From an uncultured Lachnospiraceae bacterium (GTDB lineage Bacteria; Bacillota; Clostridia; Lachnospirales; Lachnospiraceae), in NCBI GenBank assembly GCA_910588215.1, contig CAJUQJ010000082.1, forward strand, positions 1 to 8,441: a DNA stretch of 8,441 nt. Direction: 5' to 3'. Shown piece by piece: positions 6,645-8,441 of the stretch. Below the pieces are notes generated by a model. The model saw only the letters and a program-made list of their open reading frames with translations, searched no databases and was not told the origin of the DNA. The translations under genes were made by a program, and so were the position numbers. Positions within the stretch are counted from its first letter, which is position 1. The number at the start of each line of letters is the position of its first letter.

Positions 6645-7157
6645 AAACGGTAATCCTCCCAACTCCTCTTATATTGCGCAGGGATAAACAGAAAGCGCCG
6701 GATTATTTGTATTATATATTAATTATTGCTTTAGTTATATGTGCTATTTGCATAATTATATCTTATATTTTTTGTATGTATGTACTAAGCGAATAAAATT
6801 AGTGTATCATTATAAGAAATATAGCGCAATTTCCTATATCTATACAGCAATAAATGAATAGAAATATTTGTATTGTGGATGTTATACTTGCACCATATAG
6901 CCCCAGGTCTTTGATTCCATTATAGCCATGAGGCCCGCTGAGCGGCAGGCTTTGCATATGTAAGTTCAGGACGTCTGGACACCATAATCTGCAAAGAAAA
7001 TGCCCAGATCCATCCACGGGAATCTGCGGAAGGGCTCTTCGATATTCTGGAGCAGAAAACCATATCCCGCCCATAGACGTTCCCTTCATCAATTACAAAG
7101 GATAACCGATGCCTTATTAACATTCAAAACCTGCGGAAAGGAAAGGAAGGACTATCT
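6645..7157. other. 513-base divergent intergenic region with AT-rich half and GC-richer leader half
   Basis: No convincing gene lies here. From about 6690 to 6895 the DNA is very AT-rich. It holds two similar blocks, TTGC-N5-TTATAT (6726-6740) and TTGC-N4-TTATAT (6748-6761), about 21-22 bases apart. It also has a 10-base direct repeat TATTTGTATT (6704-6713 and 6865-6874) and inverted copies of ATTGCGC (6673-6679 and 6824-6830). In-phase direct repeats are typical of AraC-family binding sites. TATAAT-like hexamers on the minus strand (6716-6711, 6760-6755) could serve the AraC gene. From about 6900 to 7157 the base composition resembles coding DNA, and a stop-to-stop frame without a start codon runs from 6932 to 7105. 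Confidence 0.6.
6880..6888 (+). promoter_or_regulatory. Candidate extended -10 promoter for the Gfo/Idh/MocA gene
   Basis: TGTTATACT combines a TGn extension with TATACT (5/6 of TATAAT). No good -35 stands 17 bases upstream (AGAAAT), which is common at activator-dependent promoters such as those run by AraC proteins. Transcription starting near 6895 would give a leader of about 260 bases before the dehydrogenase start at 7158. I found no better promoter nearer the gene. Confidence 0.35.
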
Positions 7158-8309
7158 ATGCAACAAACAAGGATCGGTATTATCGGATGCGGCGTGATCA
7201 GCAACACGTATATCCGGGATATCCAAAGATTCTATGATAAGCTGTATATCTGTGCATGCGCAGACATCAACACGGCGCTTGCCAAAGAACATGCCGCGAA
7301 ATACAATATCCCTACAGGCTGTTCCGTGGACGAACTACTCTCCGCAGACGAGATCGAGATCGTGGTCAATCTCACTCCGCCGCAGTTTCACACAGAGATC
7401 AACCGTAAGATCCTGCTTGCCGGTAAACATCTTTTCTGCGAAAAACCTTTTGCCCTGACGCTGTCCGACGCAGACGAGATCCTGCGGCTGGCCAATGAAA
7501 AGGGACTGGCAGTGGGCAGCGCCCCGGACACCTTTATGGGTTCTTCCCTGCAGACTTGCAATAAGCTCCTGCAAGACGGCTGGATCGGCACACCGCTGTA
7601 TGCAACGGCCAATATGATGTCCTGCGGCGTGGAGACCTGGCATCCAGCCCCGGCTAATTTCTATAAAGAAGGCGCCGGTCCGCTGTATGATATGGGACCA
7701 TATTATTTCACGGCATTGGCGACTCTGCTGGGACCACTCAAAAGCGTATGCGCTTTTTCCGGAACCGGCTTTTCCAGCCGCAAGGTCTACACCGGTCCTC
7801 ATAAAGGTTCCTCCGTACCGGTGGAAACGCCTACCCATTATTCCGGTATGGCACAGCTTCAAAGCGGTGTGATCGTGAGCATGAATTTCAGCTTTGATAT
7901 CTGGCACTCCAACCTGCCTATGCTGGAAATCTATGGTACGGACGGTACATTGGAAGTACCCGATCCCAATATGTCCGGCGGAAGACCGAAAGTCTACCGG
8001 AAAGAAAGAACGTTGGATACGCTCTATTGCGACAGCGCGAAGACGAAAGCAAAACAACACGTCAGCGCGGAAATGCCGGAACTTTTCCCGGACATCGGGG
8101 AGTATACGAGAGGCGCAGGTATCCTGGACCTGGCTTATGCCATCCGGGCAGGCCGCACACCCAGAGCAGGCGGTGTTCTGGCCCGCCACGTGATTGAGGC
8201 GATCACCGGCATGATGAGATCTGCCGAAACCCATGAAATCTATAACATGACGACTTCCTGCACCATACCTGAGAGGCTGCGCATGGGCATGACACCGGGA
8301 GAATTATAG
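7158..8309 (+). CDS. Gfo/Idh/MocA-family oxidoreductase
   Basis: This 383-residue NAD(P)-dependent dehydrogenase has the two-domain Gfo/Idh/MocA architecture. Members oxidise or reduce sugars, inositols and their derivatives. The N-terminal Rossmann fold begins with GIIGCG (7-12), followed by ACADIN (33-38), where an Asp ends the second strand. The catalytic lysine is in CEKPFAL (Lys96). The C-terminal alpha/beta domain has GPLYDMGPYYFTAL (174-187), with Asp178 and a Tyr at the position where many relatives have the catalytic His. The ATG is preceded by AAGGAAGG seven bases away. The gene is divergent from an AraC-type regulator, a layout common for sugar catabolism. No transporter or kinase that would name the substrate is visible. 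The family is certain; the substrate cannot be told from sequence. Confidence 0.93.
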   Translation: MQQTRIGIIGCGVISNTYIRDIQRFYDKLYICACADINTALAKEHAAKYNIPTGCSVDELLSADEIEIVVNLTPPQFHTEINRKILLAGKHLFCEKPFALTLSDADEILRLANEKGLAVGSAPDTFMGSSLQTCNKLLQDGWIGTPLYATANMMSCGVETWHPAPANFYKEGAGPLYDMGPYYFTALATLLGPLKSVCAFSGTGFSSRKVYTGPHKGSSVPVETPTHYSGMAQLQSGVIVSMNFSFDIWHSNLPMLEIYGTDGTLEVPDPNMSGGRPKVYRKERTLDTLYCDSAKTKAKQHVSAEMPELFPDIGEYTRGAGILDLAYAIRAGRTPRAGGVLARHVIEAITGMMRSAETHEIYNMTTSCTIPERLRMGMTPGEL

Positions 8310-8334
8310 ATTTCTTATGACCGCAAAAGTAAGT

Positions 8335-8371
8335 TTGCTTCGCAGACTCATATGATCCGAAGCAATTTCTT
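8335..8371 (+). terminator. Probable intrinsic terminator after the Gfo/Idh/MocA gene
   Basis: TTGCTTCG (8335-8342) pairs perfectly with CGAAGCAA (8358-8365) around a 15-base loop, and TTTCTT follows (8366-8371). It lies 25 bases after the dehydrogenase stop. The stem is short and the loop large, so termination may be partial, and a downstream gene could still be read through. Confidence 0.55.
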
Positions 8372-8403
8372 AATAATTTAAAGGAAGAGAGGAAAGATTG
8401 AAA

Positions 8404-8433
8404 ATGAGAAGTAGAGGGTATCCATTCCCTTAA
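8404..8433 (+). other. Nine-codon open frame behind a good ribosome binding site
   Basis: ATG at 8404 opens MRSRGYPFP and then TAA. Upstream, AAGGAAGAGAGGAAAG gives strong purine-rich ribosome binding sites about eleven bases from the ATG, and a TTG two codons earlier is in frame. It could be a short leader peptide for a gene beyond the edge, a gene broken by an early stop, or chance. The window ends eight bases later, so this cannot be decided here. Confidence 0.25.
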
Positions 8434-8441
8434 TCGCATCA

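Noticed and set aside
6799..7123. Two minus-strand open frames (97 and 67 codons) in the intergenic region
   Set aside because: They overlap each other in different frames, lack good ribosome binding sites and run into low-complexity AT-rich DNA with hydrophobic chance peptide.
7000..7197. Plus-strand 65-codon frame running into the dehydrogenase start
   Set aside because: It overlaps the dehydrogenase in another frame, has no clear ribosome binding site and gives a composition unlike a real protein.
7335..8234. Minus-strand open frame of 299 codons
   Set aside because: It is antisense to the dehydrogenase, whose motifs are complete; no domain or convincing start is seen in the antisense product.

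Overview
The window looks like chromosomal DNA of a Gram-positive anaerobe of the class Clostridia, probably Lachnospiraceae-like. The grounds are AGGAGG-type ribosome binding sites before almost every gene, moderate GC with AT-rich intergenic DNA, a Bce-type two-component/ABC module, and the combination of a TrpB-like enzyme, an AraC-family regulator and a Gfo/Idh/MocA oxidoreductase. The assignment is an inference from gene content. No rRNA, tRNA, CRISPR array, insertion sequence or prophage gene was seen.

The left two thirds are read on the minus strand. In transcriptional order they hold: an AraC-family regulator (6644-5745); a TrpB2-type PLP enzyme with its own candidate promoter (5661-4282); a 212-base gap with a strong hairpin; and then a tightly packed run. 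That run is a Bcp peroxiredoxin (4069-3608), YaaA (3539-2781), a small MmcQ/YjbR-like protein (2784-2446), an OmpR-type response regulator (2405-1731) and a short-sensor histidine kinase (1734-697). It closes with a good intrinsic terminator (702-653). After a gap with a candidate operator comes the ATPase gene of a Bce-type peptide-resistance exporter (518 to beyond base 1). The window edge cuts it at Walker B, so its permease partner would lie outside.

Two pairs in the run (yaaA/mmcQ-like and regulator/kinase) overlap by the 4-base ATGA junction, and the other gaps are 40 and 68 bases. Peroxide defence (Bcp, YaaA) and envelope-stress signalling (Bce-like kinase and regulator) may therefore share a transcript. 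The terminator separates the signalling genes from the exporter, as expected if the exporter has its own, regulator-controlled promoter.

On the right, the AraC-type gene and a Gfo/Idh/MocA dehydrogenase (7158-8309, plus strand) diverge from a 513-base intergenic region. That region has a very AT-rich half with phased direct repeats and an extended -10 element, and a GC-richer half that would form a long leader or may be a gene remnant. The AraC protein is the natural candidate to control the dehydrogenase. A probable terminator follows the dehydrogenase. The window ends just after a well-placed ribosome binding site that opens only a nine-codon frame.

Nothing in the window is clearly a new biological system. 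The items most worth following up are the shared stress operon, the AraC/dehydrogenase intergenic region, the hairpin leader before bcp and the nine-codon frame at the right edge.
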